A stretch of 64,000 bases of DNA, taken from assembly GCA_014529385.2 (NCBI GenBank), contig CM043946.1, positions 16,945,077 to 17,009,076 on the forward strand, written 5' to 3'. This document shows positions 20,069 through 32,105 of the stretch, one piece after another. A program made the position numbers and the translations under genes. The stretch comes from Adiantum capillus-veneris (taxonomy: Eukaryota > Streptophyta > Polypodiopsida > Polypodiales > Pteridaceae). Below the pieces are notes generated by a model. That model did no database searches. It saw only the letters and a program-made list of their open reading frames with translations, and was not told the DNA's origin. Every line of letters starts with the position of its first letter. The stretch's first letter is position 1.

Positions 20069-21290
20069 GCCCTATCGAAGAAATGGAGATCCCATCTTCC
20101 TCTCGTCAAGGGACTGAAGCCCAAAGGTGCCATTAAATATTGCCAAATTGATGGATTTCATGGCTTCAGAAGTTAGAACCACCATCATGTCTAAACTATA
20201 TGGAGACCCTAATCTATTCTTAGCTCTTTGAGCTAAAAGTTGGGCTACCACAATTTGCACAGGTGGATGGATCTAGGGAGGTGCCAATAGAGGAGGAACA
20301 CTTCGATCCACAACCCAACTTAGAAGAGAACTCTGTTGTTGAAATACCTGTTAGCAAGTTGGGACAATAATTTGAAGGCAATGAATCCAATGCGACCATA
20401 CCAATCACTACTAAGGGATTAACTATGAAGGGAATCCTTGATGGTGGCACTGGGGTTAGCATTGTGACTAAAAATTGTTGGGAAATTGTGGGAAGACCTC
20501 ACCTTGGGACCACAAACATAGTGTTAAAGATGGCCAATGGAACTATTGTTAAACCTATTGGAATGCTAGAGGATCTCAAGATCAAGGTCTTTGGACACAA
20601 AATAAGGAATACCTTCATTGTTATGGATTTCTCCAAGCACACTTTGTCATTCTAAGGTGATCTTAAGACTTCCTTTCATGAGGGAAGAAAAAATGGTGCA
20701 TGACTGGTCTAAAAATTATGTCTACTTGTAGTTCCAAGATTATATCATTCGAGTGGATCTTGTAACTGGTCAAGCACATGCTCTAGGAAATAGATTTATA
20801 ATTGATCATAGATCTGACACCACAGATCACTCAGCCCCATTGCAGTATTGTTACACGTGTAAATGGACACTGACGTTGGGGAAGATTCTCCTTATTTGCA
20901 TGTTCTACCTGGGATGACTAAGTCTGACAATGTGGATTGGGTCCACCTAGCAGCAATCATAGACACTTGGGGCAATACGGGGACAACCTAGGTAGCACCT
21001 GAGGGGGATGAAATGCCACAACTGGTACCCCTTAAATATTATAGGAGAAATGCATATAGCTTTTGATGACCTACAAGATGAAGGCTTGACTGACATTGGA
21101 ACTAGTAGTGTCTCACATGACTATAGCCCAAACGATTTGGAGTCAGAATCATCATTTGAGATTAATTCTAAAGATGAAGAATCTATTCATCTAGTGACTC
21201 TTCACTGGAGGAAGGACGTAATAAAAAATTAGACAAGAAGAGTAAGAGATATAAGAGGTGACGTTATTGAGCAAATGTGCGTGCTAGAAT
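20069..21290 (+). pseudogene. GypsyH protease region
   Basis: This continues GypsyH after Copia1-b. The 20425-20655 frame encodes a retropepsin-like domain: GILDGGTGVSIVTKNCWE, then VLKMANGTIVKPIGMLEDL, and a final NTFIVMDF block in the usual spacing. The active site reads D-G-G in place of D-[ST]-G. Upstream (20140-20400) and downstream (20660-21290) the frame is broken by many stops. The downstream part is where RT should begin, but I recognise no RT motif before Copia2-a interrupts at 21291. Confidence 0.7.
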
Positions 21291-21375
21291 TGTTAGGAAA
21301 TATGACGTAGCTAAATAGATATTTGAGTAGATTACTTAAGGGAGAGAGATAGATTTCACACACAAGAGATTATAG

Positions 21376-21430
<55 letters not shown>

Positions 21431-21442
21431 CATGATATACGT
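21291..21442 (-). repeat. Copia2-a 3' LTR, outer part
   Basis: TGTTAGGAAATATGACGTAGC is the reverse complement of the end of the Copia2-b LTR. It carries an (AG)24 tract at 21379-21426. The LTR continues at 30143 on the far side of TatG. Confidence 0.88.
21379..21426. repeat. (AG)24 microsatellite in Copia2-a LTR
   Basis: A pure AG run, which corresponds to the CT run at 40655-40712 in Copia2-b and to only about six units in the Copia2-b 3' LTR. Confidence 0.95.
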
Positions 21443-21611
21443 TGTGAGCGGGATGAAAACACACACAGCGCCTCTATAATGACCCGACACACACTCTTGG
21501 GAAGATACACACACACACTATGGGGCACCACTCGGATTACACAACACACCTGGCCGAGACAGGGAACACACCTCTGGAGTGAGAGGAGAGAGACTATCCA
21601 CTTGCCCACTC

Positions 21612-21644
<33 letters not shown>

Positions 21645-22588
21645 AAAAAACTCAGCTCAAAAGAGAATAATTTCTGATGTTTAGATACAAATGAGCTTGG
21701 GCCAACACCAATGGGGCAAATAGCTCACACAGTATGGGTAAAATAAGCCAGATATAATCACAAACTGGAGCAGAAACTTCACTCATAGGAGAAACTTACA
21801 CAGCAGAAATAGCAAAAAAAGAGGGAGGAATTTGGCAAAATGGACAGCGCCATCGCGTCCGGGACGGCCCAAAACCCCAGTCTACAATGTCAAAGTGCTC
21901 AAATCCGACCTCGGATGAGCAGTTTACGACCAAAACAGGCTCCAAAATGAGCAAAAACACACCTGCGGCTGTTCCTCCTCTCTTCTCCACGTTTTTTCTG
22001 GTCTTCTCTCTGTTTTTTCAGTTCCCACACTTAGCTTTTTTAGTTGGGCACCCTTGGCCTTTTAGATGACCTCAAACGGACCCCGAACAGGCCAAAAATT
22101 GACCTCGCAGTGCATAGTTGTCACCTTTTTGCATCATTCGCACACCTGGCACTCAGCTTTTTTCCAATAATGCATCTCACCACCACGTGAAGTGGCCCCA
22201 AAAATTGGTCCTCATGATGACCTTTCTGCATAATTATCACAAGGAAACACCCACGTTGTGTCCGTACTCATCCACGTGCAAATATTGACCCCGTTCGCCC
22301 TCCCGACGCCACTAGATGCCATCTGACGCACCTGCTTACCTCATGTCGTCGGCCCGCGGATAGCTTCCTCGAGAAATTTTACGCGCTATAAACTCCTCAT
22401 TATTGTAGAAAAAACATACTGGTACTGGTGATAGTGAAAATCGATGCACTATGTACATGCTGTCCTACCTGTACACATGTGGGCCCCACATAACCACCTG
22501 GCTAAGGAAAATGGGCAATCCTTTATTTGATGCACCATGCATGTATATGTACATATGCGCAATCCCTTGCTCCAAAAAACTCCTGACA
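21443..22588 (-). repeat. TatG 3' LTR
   Basis: This 1,146 bp LTR is about 98 percent identical by eye to 29007-30142. It holds an AC microsatellite at about 21617-21642 that is shorter in the partner. The bases after it (22589-22605) form a purine-rich tract on the minus strand (AGGGGATGGGCAAATTA), the probable polypurine tract. Confidence 0.93.
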
Positions 22589-22616
22589 TAATTTGCCCAT
22601 CCCCTAGCCTGCTAGA

Positions 22617-23219
22617 TCATTCATGATCAGCAGCAGCAAAGAGAGATATGAGACTCGCGGCATCACAGGTCTCCTCATCCCTCACCAACACTGCTTGATC
22701 CACAGACAACTCATCTTTCTCCACCATCATCAATCTAGCATGATACAATTTAAGACGCAACCCATTTACCCTTGACTTATGTAGAACACCATCCAGGTTA
22801 GCCAGCTGATATGTGCCATTTGGAAAACACTCCACTACCTTGAAAGGGCCTTCCCACTTAATTTGAAACTTCTTTTGGAAGGTGTTGTCCAGCTTCCTAT
22901 TGTAGTGCAAAACCAAGTCATGTTTCTTGATACCCTTACTTTTAACCTTTTCATTTATCTTTGCCAAAGCCTTATCCTGCATCTGCCCATAATGCTCCAA
23001 TGCGCTCATCCTATCCAACTGGACCTCTTGTAACTGCAAGAGCCTCTCTTTGAATGCATCACTAGGAGACCCAAGCAACTTCTCTAACATCTTGACCGCA
23101 GGCAACTCTACCTCCACATGCAATAGTGCTTCTTTTCCATACACCAAATGAAATGGAGTAAACCCTGTACCTGTCTTCACCGAAGTACGGTAAGCCCATA
23201 ATGCACTAGGCAATTCCAA
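22617..23219 (-). pseudogene. TatG integrase C-terminal region
   Basis: This 200-residue stretch begins right after the TGA at 23223 with ELPSALWAYRTSVKTGTG, the post-catalytic integrase block of plant Gypsy elements. It contains the GPF/Y-type module (KFQIKWEGPFKVVECFPNG with TYQL following), and ends in an acidic tail. There is no chromodomain after the GPF/Y module, which fits a Tat element. Confidence 0.9.
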
Positions 23220-23222
23220 ATC

Positions 23223-24407
23223 TCAATTCTTTCCTTGGTGCTCTGTCACTTTCGAAAGAATCTGTACCAACTCACCATTGAATCTTTCATTTAAGCCATT
23301 ACACTGCGGGTAATAAGGAGTGGTATGCTGGTGCCTAATCTTCATCTTTGTGCATAAGAAGTCTAGCAGTTTAGCTCTAAATCCTGGCCCCTTATCTGAA
23401 AGTAGCTCTAATGGCACCCCAAACTTGCAACATATTTCATCACACACAAATTTTGCCACATCCTTTGCAGTGATCTGTTTTACTGCTATAGCCTCTGCCC
23501 GTCTAGAGAGATAGTCCACTGCCATCAAGATATAGCTTTTGCCCCTGCTTGTGATAGGTAACAGGCCTATTGCATCAATCCCCCACTTTTCAAACACATC
23601 AAACGCCATAATGGTTTTTCGTAGCTCTGGCTCCAACACTCTCTTCCCAAATGCTTGACATCTATTGCAAGACCTACACCAATGGTGAACATCCTTGTGC
23701 AAACTAGGCCATACATACCCCTCTTGCAAAATCTTATGCAAGGTGATCTTTAGAGCAAAATGGCCACCACATGCGCCTTCATGATTCTCTTCCAACACTC
23801 TGTAAAGCTCCTCCCGCCAAGGTACACGTCTCAACACGAGATCAGCCCCTTTCATATATAAGACATCACCAATCAATTTGTACCTGTATGCTCTATGCAC
23901 AAAGCCATACTTCTTAGACTTCTGAATCTCCTTTGGAATGATTCCTGTTAGCAAAAACTCCTCTTCTTGATCCAAACTTTCCCGGCCATGATAAAGAGGT
24001 AAATTGGTCCTCAACACGAATAGCTCCCCAATCATGCCTTGAGCTTCTTCATGTGCCTCTCCATTTAGAGCACGTTCAATGTGTTTGATGATCCATGCTT
24101 CGAACTTTTTTAACAGGCCTTTAATTCTGAAGCACATTTCCTTCAATGAGGTGTTCTTGCTCTTCCACACACCCAACACTTGCTTCACCACTAACAAGGC
24201 ATCACCTTTTATGCTCAACCTTCGAACCCCATGCTTCAAACAAATGTGTAATCCGGCTTCCAATGTAGCATATTCAGCCTCATTGTTACTATGCGCATCC
24301 AATTTGAACCCTCTCTTGCATACTAGCTTCCCCTCTGGATCATAAAGTGCTATACCCGCTGAAGCTGCATCGTGGCTCTTTCTGTATGAACCATCAAAGA
24401 AAAACAC
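23223..24407 (-). pseudogene. TatG additional RNase H and integrase zinc and catalytic domains
   Basis: The first about 130 residues are an archaeal-type RNase H: FFDGSYRKS, NNEAEYATLEAG and GDALLVVKQ supply D, E and D. The fourth conserved position reads NGEAHEEA. The integrase follows: an HHCC zinc domain (HEGACGGHF, then CRSCNRCQ), then WGIDAIGL, LLSDKGPGF and NGLNERFN with the D, D and E catalytic residues. The second RNase H between RT/RNase H and integrase is the diagnostic Tat feature. The catalytic residues of integrase all appear intact. Confidence 0.92.
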
Positions 24408-24422
24408 ATGTGCATTGCTGAT

Positions 24423-26417
24423 CTATGGCACTTCTTCAACTACCTTTCTCACCACATCTTCCTTAACAATAAGGGGATTCTCCTTGTAGGTCAACAAATC
24501 AGCTAGGGTAGCCCTTGTACTATCTTCCACTAGAAAAGAGAACTCAAACTGTTGCAGCTCAATTACCCATTTCTTGACCAAATTTGATATGTTAGTGCCA
24601 TTAATTAACTGTGGCAAAAAGGCATAACTCGTCAAGAAAACAAAAGGCCGTGGTAGCAAGTAATGACGAAATCGTCGACAAGCAAATATTACACTGGCCA
24701 TCACTAGCTCTACTTCCGATAACTTTCTCTCCGTTACCAACTTCACTCGGCTTGCACAATACACTGGCCTCATATAATGGCTGCCCTTGCCCTTTTGCAA
24801 TAGCATGGCTCCAATGGCATCATCCCCTACTGATGGATTTACATAAAAAACTTTCTCCCAATCAGGAGCCTGCATGGCTGACAACCCCCCTAACACCTCT
24901 TGAAACACTTCTTCACACTTGTCATCCCATTGCAATGGATCATGCTTTGCCACTTGCTGTAATGGATAAAGAAGCTGCGAAGACAATGGAATAAACCGTG
25001 CCATGTACTTCACTTTGTGTATAAAGGTTGCCAATTGCTTCGTACTCGTAGGTGATGGAAGAAGAATAATAGACTTAACCTTGTCTGGATCAGCCTCAAT
25101 GCCATTTTCTGACACCATGTGGCCCAATAACTTCACCCTTGGCTGTGCTAGATGACATTTCTTTGGATTTAGTTGTCCTCCACATTCATCATATCGAGCC
25201 AATACCATCTGCAGCTTCTCATGGTGATCAGCCCTACTGCTATAGACACAGAAGTCATCCATAAAAGCTTTAACACAACTACCAATGAATGGTTCCAACA
25301 CCCAATTTGCTCTCTCTTGATAGAAGGAAGGTCCATTTGACAACCCAAATGGCAATACTGTGTAGCAATAGCATCCCCATGGCGTAATAAAAGTTGTCTT
25401 TGTGCGGTCTTTAAGAGCAATCTTCAATTGAAAATAGCCTGAAAAACCATCACACACACTGTACCTCTCATAACCTGCCACTGAATCCAAGATCTGATCA
25501 ATGAATGGAAGAGGATATGGGTTCTTCTTAGTGGCTGCGTTTAAGGGTTTAAAATCTACACAAATTCTCCACTTCCCATCCTTCTTTGGACTGACTACAA
25601 CTGGACTCACCCATTCTGTGGTCTCCACAGGGACTATGAACCCTACCTTCAATAACTTGTCCACCTCTTCTCGCAAGGCTTCCATTTGCTCTTGACCCAT
25701 CCTTCTTAGACTTTGCCGCACTGGCTTAGCTCCTTCTTTCAGCTCTATATGCATCTCTTCGCCCTTGAACCCTCTGATCTCTTCATATGAAGTAATGAAC
25801 AAATCAGGAAAACTAGCCAGCATGTGCAAATATATATCCTTCTCCATAGTTGAGAGGTCTCCACTGATCATTTGTGTCATCAATTCCTGCTTCTTTGACA
25901 ACTCAACCTTGGTTTGCATCAGCCCTTCAATCACTTCATAAGGCCCTTCACTTTCATCTTCAACCTCATTCGCAAATGCAACTAAACCAAACTCCTGGAT
26001 TTCTTTGTCCATCAAAAGAAATGCAACATCAGCATCCTCATCACTGTTGGTAGTGCTATCACTGTCCTCATCTGTCACCGTGGAAGAGTCTTCATCACTA
26101 GACTCATCCTCATCTTCATAAAGCTCCTCTAATCGTTTCCTTGTGTCCATATTATAAAGCTTCTTGGTACTTGTCTTTCCATAGAGGCTAATCGTACCAT
26201 GTCGCCAATCTTGAACAGCTCCCACTGCACGTAACCATGGTCTGCCCAGTATAATAGGATATGCTCCCAACCCTGCTGGCATCACATGAAAATCAACCAC
26301 TGCCTTTGCATCATATGCCTCCACTTCTAAGCTCTTTACAACACCCAAGCATTTTACTTTTTGATGGTTTGCCAATCTGATCCTAAACCCTGACACCCCA
26401 GCCACTGTGAGACCCAT
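24423..26417 (-). pseudogene. TatG protease end, reverse transcriptase and RNase H
   Basis: A 664-residue open stretch. Residues 1-80 are the retropepsin body (YPIILGRPWLRAVGAV), and the active-site DGGA lies just before the TAA at 26451. An acidic linker follows. The RT runs from EVDKLLKVGFIVPV through KKDGKWRICVDFK, PLPFIDQILDSVAG and LPFGLSNGP to AFMDDFCVYS, where FMDD replaces the more usual Y-x-D-D. The Gypsy RNase H follows (VGDDAIGAMLLQKG and RHYLL). Its first catalytic Asp position reads NPSVGDD, as is usual in Tat elements whose second RNase H takes over. Confidence 0.92.
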
Positions 26418-26450
26418 CTTCTCAACGCATGAGTGTGTTATGACGCATAT

Positions 26451-27311
26451 TTAGGCTCCGCCATCCACATAACCTTGTCCCAAATTTTTCCTTTTATGCC
26501 ACACATCTACTATTGGACAAATGTCTGGTAGCTCGTCCATTGCCAACACCTTCACCGAACCTCTCTCTGGCTCTTTCTCCATTGGGTTAACCATCCTCTT
26601 CCACTGTCGCTTTAGCTTAGGCACCATCTCTATAAGCTGCCCAAAAGTAACATCTGCCTTCCTGCTCGTCAGATCCTCCTTCAAGTCATAGCTTAATTGC
26701 CCATCCCCTAGTGGAAAATCTGAAACATGAAACTTTCGACGAGCTCTCCTTTTCCTCTTGGCCTTGACATCCTCGCCTTCATGGCTCTTTCCTTTCTTCT
26801 TACTAGGACCTGGGGCACTTCTTCCTTCCTTATCCTCTGTGGTCCTCTTCCCAATAGGCATCACTAATGTATCCTCTAGCTTTGATGCCTTCTCCAAGGT
26901 GACTACACTTAGCACTTTTGTCTTTCCCTTTTCCTCCTGGGTCACTCCACTGGTTCCTTCGTCTCCCTTAATTTCGATGCCATAATCATTTGACCTAGTT
27001 AGCACCTGTCTTGGCAATGGATACATATCTCCCCCCATCCTTGGTGGCTTATCACATTGCGGGCTGATGTGACCCAACTCTCCACAATTATAACATGTGG
27101 GCGTCTGCCTCCAAAACCTACCATTGCTTTGTCCAACACCATTCCTAGGCCTTTCTTCACCTCCTTGCTGATTTGCAAACCTCCCTCGACCTCGATTATT
27201 TCCCACTTGACCTAGCATGTTTAGGCTGAGATTCTTCATCAAATCTACCATTTGCCTCATGTATTGCCTTAGCCCATCATCTTGCACTGCTGTAGTGACC
27301 ACTGCTGGCAT
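26451..27311 (-). pseudogene. TatG nucleocapsid and protease start
   Basis: The stretch continues gag after the TAG at 27315. It has a helical segment (QYMRQMVDLMKN), an Arg/Gly-rich region and the CCHC knuckle CYNCGELGHISPQC (about 27090). A basic Lys/Arg block follows (KAKRKRRARRKFH), and it ends YVDGGA at the stop. That places the TAA inside the retropepsin active-site loop. Confidence 0.9.
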
Positions 27312-27314
27312 AAC

Positions 27315-27959
27315 CTAAGTAGTAGCAGGAACTACTAGTTCATGATGAACCCCTGACATGCGCCCTTGTAAAGACTCTATAGGCTGAAATTCAGACCTCA
27401 TTGGCAAAGACTCCACCCCTAACTGGCTCATTTTCCTCGGCTTCCACTCTTTGTTCCTTGCTACCTCTAGTGCATCCTCATATGTCCTAGGATTCTTTAG
27501 CTCCACTCTCCAACGTATATTCTCCCAAAGACCAGCCAAGAACCTGTCCTTCTTCATCATGTCAGGCGGGGGTACCTGTGGTGCTAAAGCCTTCCACATT
27601 CGCTCCCATGCCAATGAAAACTTACGTATGTATGCATCTACTGGCTCACCTTCCTTTTGCACCAAAGCCTGTACTTCTTGCCACACCTTGTCAGGATCTT
27701 CTATCTTCACAAACTCCACTTCCAACCCATGTCGTAGATTGTCCCAACTCAACCTTGCAGGTGGATCAGCCACACGCAACTCCTCTTCAAATGCTTTAGA
27801 CCAAACTCGTGCATCACTCTTCAAACAAATTTGGAGAAGGCGTAACATTTGCGTAGGGTCATGAATCTGGTTGCTAATGCAGGCAACCTCCATCTTTTCC
27901 AAAAATTCTTCCACATCTTCATCACTTCTTCCATGAAACTCGGGATAAGAGAAAGCCAT
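27315..27959 (-). pseudogene. TatG gag capsid domain
   Basis: About 215 residues from ATG 27959 carry the retrotransposon gag signature: HGRSDEDVEEFLEKME, LRLLQICLKSDARVW, LEVEFVKIEDPDKVW and the EPVDAYIRKFSLAWERM block. It ends in an in-frame TAG. The open frame extends upstream to 28016 without an ATG, so 27959 is the preferred start. Confidence 0.9.
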
Positions 27960-29006
27960 GGCTACCCAAATTATGATGCTTTGAGAACCCCTTCGAACAC
28001 ACGTGCAAGAACCCAAAACTTTTCACTACCCAATCCCTAGAAACTTCAATTGAGCTCAGCTTTAGATAAGGACAAACACATGCACATCAATTGAGTTTTC
28101 ATAGTTGATCATTGGAATTACAACAGGCAAAGGACATTCCAGGATCTCTCTCAATCTTCTTGGCCCAAACATAAAGACTATGCGCTGCTAGAAAAAGATC
28201 TTCCTGGACACATGAACATTAATCTGAATCCTTTGAGTTAAATGAAAAGGAGTGAAATGAGGGCCATTTTGATCATCCATTAAAGCCAACCATGAAGCTC
28301 CCAAGAAGGCACACCTGACTTATCCTCTGATTTTTTGCCCAAATTTCAGCAGCATAACAGCATAAATGGCTCAAAATACCAAAAAACCAGCCATCATAAC
28401 TTGGGAAAATTTCGACAGAGTTTCCCCAGAAGTAGAGCAGTAGGAACCCAAAATATAGACTGTCTATGTATGCATAAATGTCAACAATAGAACCCGAGCA
28501 TCAAGTAGGACTCACTAGTACATAGCCTATGGCGAGGTCACAAAAAGGGTGCTCCAGCTACCTGTATCACCGAAAGGATCTCCACATTTGAGAATCCCCC
28601 AGCTCAATAAAAACCTCACGCTATCGACCCTCACACGAAGGCTAATGCAAATCGCATATAGTCAAGTCTCAGAAATGACTATCTTCCAGACCAAGTCTCA
28701 GAAATGGCTGGGACTGCCAAATACAACCAAGTATGGCTCCACAAATGTGTACAATGGCAGTTTCCACAAGTAACGTACAATCCAGCAGACAATGCGCTCA
28801 AATAGGCGCCAAGTGATGCATACCCACAACAACTACAAGTGACATCACTGCTAGTATATCACTGTACTCTAGCTACCTGTACCTGTGTGAATCACCTGTA
28901 CCTGTACCTGTCCCTGTAACCTGTAACCTATAATCCCGAAGCTCGAAGCTTGAAGCTCGAAGTAGAAGGTACTCAAAGAAGATCCTCTGTGGGGGCGCCA
29001 AAAGAA
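27960..29006 (-). other. TatG leader with primer-binding site
   Basis: This is about 1 kb of untranslated leader between the 5' LTR and gag. On the minus strand the LTR is followed by TTCTTTTGGCGCCCCCACAG. The TGGCGCC core at 28994-29000 marks the probable primer-binding site; I cannot name the tRNA with confidence. Short CCTGTACCTGTA repeats occur near 28873-28925. No other gene is seen. Confidence 0.7.
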
Positions 29007-30142
29007 TGTGAGCGGGATGAAAACACACACAGCGCCTCTATAACGACCCGACACACACTCTTGGAAAGATACACACACACACTATGGGGCACCACTCGGC
29101 TTACACAACACACCTGGCCGAGACAGGGAACACACCTCTGGAGTGAGAGGAGAGAGACTATCCACTTGCCCACTCTACACAGACACACACACACACCCAA
29201 AAAACTCAGCTCAAAAGAGAATAATTTCTGATGTTTAGATACAAATGAGCTTGGGCCAACACCAATGGGGCAAATAGCTCACACAGTATGGGTAAAATAA
29301 GCCAGATACAATCACAAACTGGAGCAGAAACTTCGCTCATAGGAGAAACTTACACAGCAAAAACAGCAGAAAAAGAGGGAGGAATTTGGCAAAATGGACA
29401 GCTCCATCGCGTCCGGGACAGCCCAAAACCCCAGTCTACAATGTCAAAGTGCTCAAATCCGACCTCGGATGAGCAGTTTACGGCCAAAACAGGCTCCAAA
29501 ATGAGCAAAAACACACCTGCGGTTTTTCCTCCTCTCTTCTCCACATTTTTTCTAGTCTTCTCTCTGTTTTTTCAGTTCCCACACTTAGCTTTTTTAGTCG
29601 GGCACCCTTGGCATTTTAGATGATCTCAAACGGACCCCGAACAGGCCAAAAACTGACCTCGCAGTGCATAGTTGTCACCTTTTTGCATCATTCACACACC
29701 TGGCACTCAACTTTTTTCCAATAATGCATCTCGCCACCACATGAAGTGGCCCCAAAAATTGGTCCTCATGATGACCTTTCTGCATAATTATCACAAGGAA
29801 ACACCCACGTTGTGTCCGTACTCATCCACGTGCAAATATTGACCCCGTTCGCCCTCCTGACGCCACTAGATGCCATCTGACGCACCTGCTTACCTCATGT
29901 CTTCGGCCCGTGGATAGCTTCCTCGAGAAGTTTTACGCGCTATAAACTCCTCATTATTGTAGAAAAAACATACTGGTATTGGTGATAGTGAAAATCGATG
30001 CACTATGTACATGCTGTCCTACCTGTACACATGTGGGCCCCACATAACCACCTGGCTAAGGAAAATGGGCAATCCTTTATTTGATGCACCATGCATGTAT
30101 ATGTACATATGCGCAATCCCTTGCTCCAAAAAACTGCTGACA
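29007..30142 (-). repeat. TatG 5' LTR
   Basis: This 1,136 bp LTR pairs with 21443-22588. It is the promoter-bearing LTR in the minus-strand reading direction. Confidence 0.93.
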
Positions 30143-30777
30143 ACGTGGTTCACCGAATGTGGGCTACATCCATGGGAAAGCAGCCACTCAATGGCTTTAG
30201 TACTTCAAAACAAGAAGTAGTTTACAAAGGAATTATACCCTTAATGGAGCTCCCGCCTTGCTTCACTCTCACCACCTCACACTCACCTTGTTGCATCAAC
30301 TTCACACTATATTATGTGTGCATAAATGGCCTCCTTTTATAGGCCAAAAGGGATGCCCTCTCTCATGAGAGGCAGCCATGTGTAGCCGCCCTTGTGTAGA
30401 TAAGCTCAAATCGGACCCTCCAATCTGCCCATGTGTGGCCGCCCTTGAGAAACCAAGTCCACTTTTGAATTCGACCACCGGCCATTGACTTCCAACCACC
30501 GAACATCGACCAATCGATCGGTCGTTTTCCGACCACTTTTCAGCCGCCGTCCGACCATAATATTCCGATGAAAAGGAATATTTCGGCAAAAAAAAATATT
30601 CCCTAAAATTGCCCCTGAATTTTGGCTGTGAAAATTTTGGTTTCCGGCAAGTGATTTTTATTTCCGGTGAGTGATTTTCCTTCACGCACGATGGCTTCTC
30701 CTCATAATGGGGGCCTTACAAATGTGTGTTTTTACCACAGAAAATTACAAGAGGTAAATCAGGCTCCATACTTAACA
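30143..30777 (-). repeat. Copia2-a 3' LTR, inner part
   Basis: This continues the LTR interrupted at 21442. It is the reverse complement of the body of the Copia2-b LTR, including the block corresponding to 48400-48610. It ends ACTTAACA, and the minus-strand polypurine tract (AAGTGGGAGAT) follows at 30778-30788. Confidence 0.88.
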
Positions 30778-32105
30778 ATCTCCCACTTGGAGACTAATCT
30801 CTAAACCAAACCTGTGACTGCTTTCCATCCTAGCTTCTTATCCTTGAATGTCGTTTGAAGATGAGCAAAAGCTCAACTTCTCCTTGTTGACCACCTTTGT
30901 AAACATGTCTGCAAGATTTTCATTTATCTTAGCTATCCCTCTTCCAAAAGAGTGCGTATGAAGTGATATCTCACCTCAATGGTTGAAGGAAGGAACAAAC
31001 CTTTCTAGAGGTCTACTTGCTCTTGTAGATCTTCGGGGAATAGGTTGAGGCTCCTCAATTGGTTGACGTTGTTGCACATTGTCCCCGTTTGCAGTCCTTG
31101 AGTCTTCACCGTCCTCAAGCTCCATGTACTCATCACCTGTTTCTTTTGTTTGTTTTCTTTCCAAGTAATCTTTGTACATATTTTGTTCGTTAAAAATTAC
31201 ATCCCTACTCCTTAAGATTTTACCATCTTCAAAATTCCATAGGCGATACCCAAAATCACCTTCTCCATAGCCAATGAAGAAACACTATTTGGACTTTGCA
31301 TCTAACTTTGATCTTAGGCTTCTATCTATGTACATGAAAGCCTCACATCCAAAAACTTTGAGAAATGCATAATTCACCGGTTTACATGTCCATGCCTCTT
31401 CTGGAACTCCCCCATCCAATGCCGTTGAGGGTGACCGATTGATTAAGTACACAAACGTACTTACAGCTTCCGCCCAAAGCTCAAGCGATAGGCCTGCATG
31501 TAGCCGCATGCTTCGTGCTCGCTCCATGATTGTCCTATTCATCCTTTCCAAAATCCCATTTTGTTGAAGTTTCCTTGGGGTTGTCCTTTGCCTCCGTATG
31601 CCATTGCTAGCACAAAAGTTTTCAAAATCTTGGCTGCAATATTCGCCTCCATTGTTGGATCTGAGGCATTTAACCTTGGTACCTGTTTCATTCTCCACAA
31701 AGGCTTTCCACCTTTGAAATATCTAAAATACATCGAACTTATTCTTCATGACATAAACCCATGTTTTTCTAGTCGCATCGTCTATGAATGTTACATAGTA
31801 TAATGAGCCACCAAGTGATGGTGTACTTGCAGGACCCCAAACATCATAATGAACCAACTCAAGTTTTTTATTTTTTCTTTCATTTCTTGATTTTTGACAT
31901 TTTACCCTCTTTTGTTTACCATAAACACAATCTTCACAGAACTCCAAGTCCACTTCTTTCAAACCTGGCAGAAGCTTCTTTGTTTGAAGGATTTGCATTC
32001 CTTTGGCACTCATATGCCCAAGCCGGTAGTGCGACACCGCCCTGTCAACTTCTGTAGTTGCTGCACAAGCTGAAGGTTGCATGCTCATAGTACACAAGTA
32101 AAGTT
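30778..32105 (-). pseudogene. Copia2-a integrase and linker (broken)
   Basis: Three minus-strand frames align with Copia2-b. 30976-31179 is the acidic linker with RRSTRASRPLERF. 31285-31698 is the integrase from LRSNNGGEY (second catalytic Asp changed to Asn) through NGILERMNRT (catalytic E) to VFGCEAFMYIDRS. 31723-32097 is the zinc domain (HYRLGHMSAKG, CEDCVYGKQKR) and HYDVWGP with FIDDATRKTWV. RT and RNase H are deleted between 30970 and the LTR: 30800-30970 matches the very end of Copia2-b pol. Confidence 0.85.

Larger units (their letters stand above)
22617..27959 (-). pseudogene. TatG gag-pol polyprotein, single frame with four stop codons
   Basis: From the ATG at 27959 (MAFSYPEFHG, preceded by GTAGCC, a favourable plant start context) to the stop at 22617-22619, the whole gag-pol lies in one frame. 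In-frame stops occur at 27315-27317 (TAG), 26451-26453 (TAA), 24423-24425 (TAG) and 23223-23225 (TGA). No frameshift is present. Three stops fit glutamine codons with C to T, and the fourth fits tryptophan TGG to TGA. Domains in order are capsid, CCHC knuckle, protease, RT, RNase H, second RNase H and integrase. The individual parts are described in separate entries. Confidence 0.93.
21443..30142 (-). mobile_element. TatG: Ty3/Gypsy Tat-lineage element, minus strand, nearly intact
   Basis: This 8.7 kb element has 1.14 kb LTRs (21443-22588 and 29007-30142), both starting TGTGAGCGGGATG and ending CTGACA. It sits in the Copia2-a LTR with ACGT repeated on both sides (21439-21442 and 30143-30146). 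The gag-pol of about 1,780 codons is one frame broken only by four nonsense changes. It has two RNase H domains, a hallmark of the plant Tat lineage. LTR divergence of about 2 percent by eye makes it the youngest insertion here. Confidence 0.92.

Noticed and set aside
24611-24994. 127-codon plus-strand frame opposite TatG RT
   Set aside because: Antisense shadow of a strongly supported RT/RNase H coding region.
28950-29231. Plus-strand open frame over the TatG LTR start
   Set aside because: It is a shadow frame in LTR sequence, repeated at 21479 with differences; the element codes on the minus strand.
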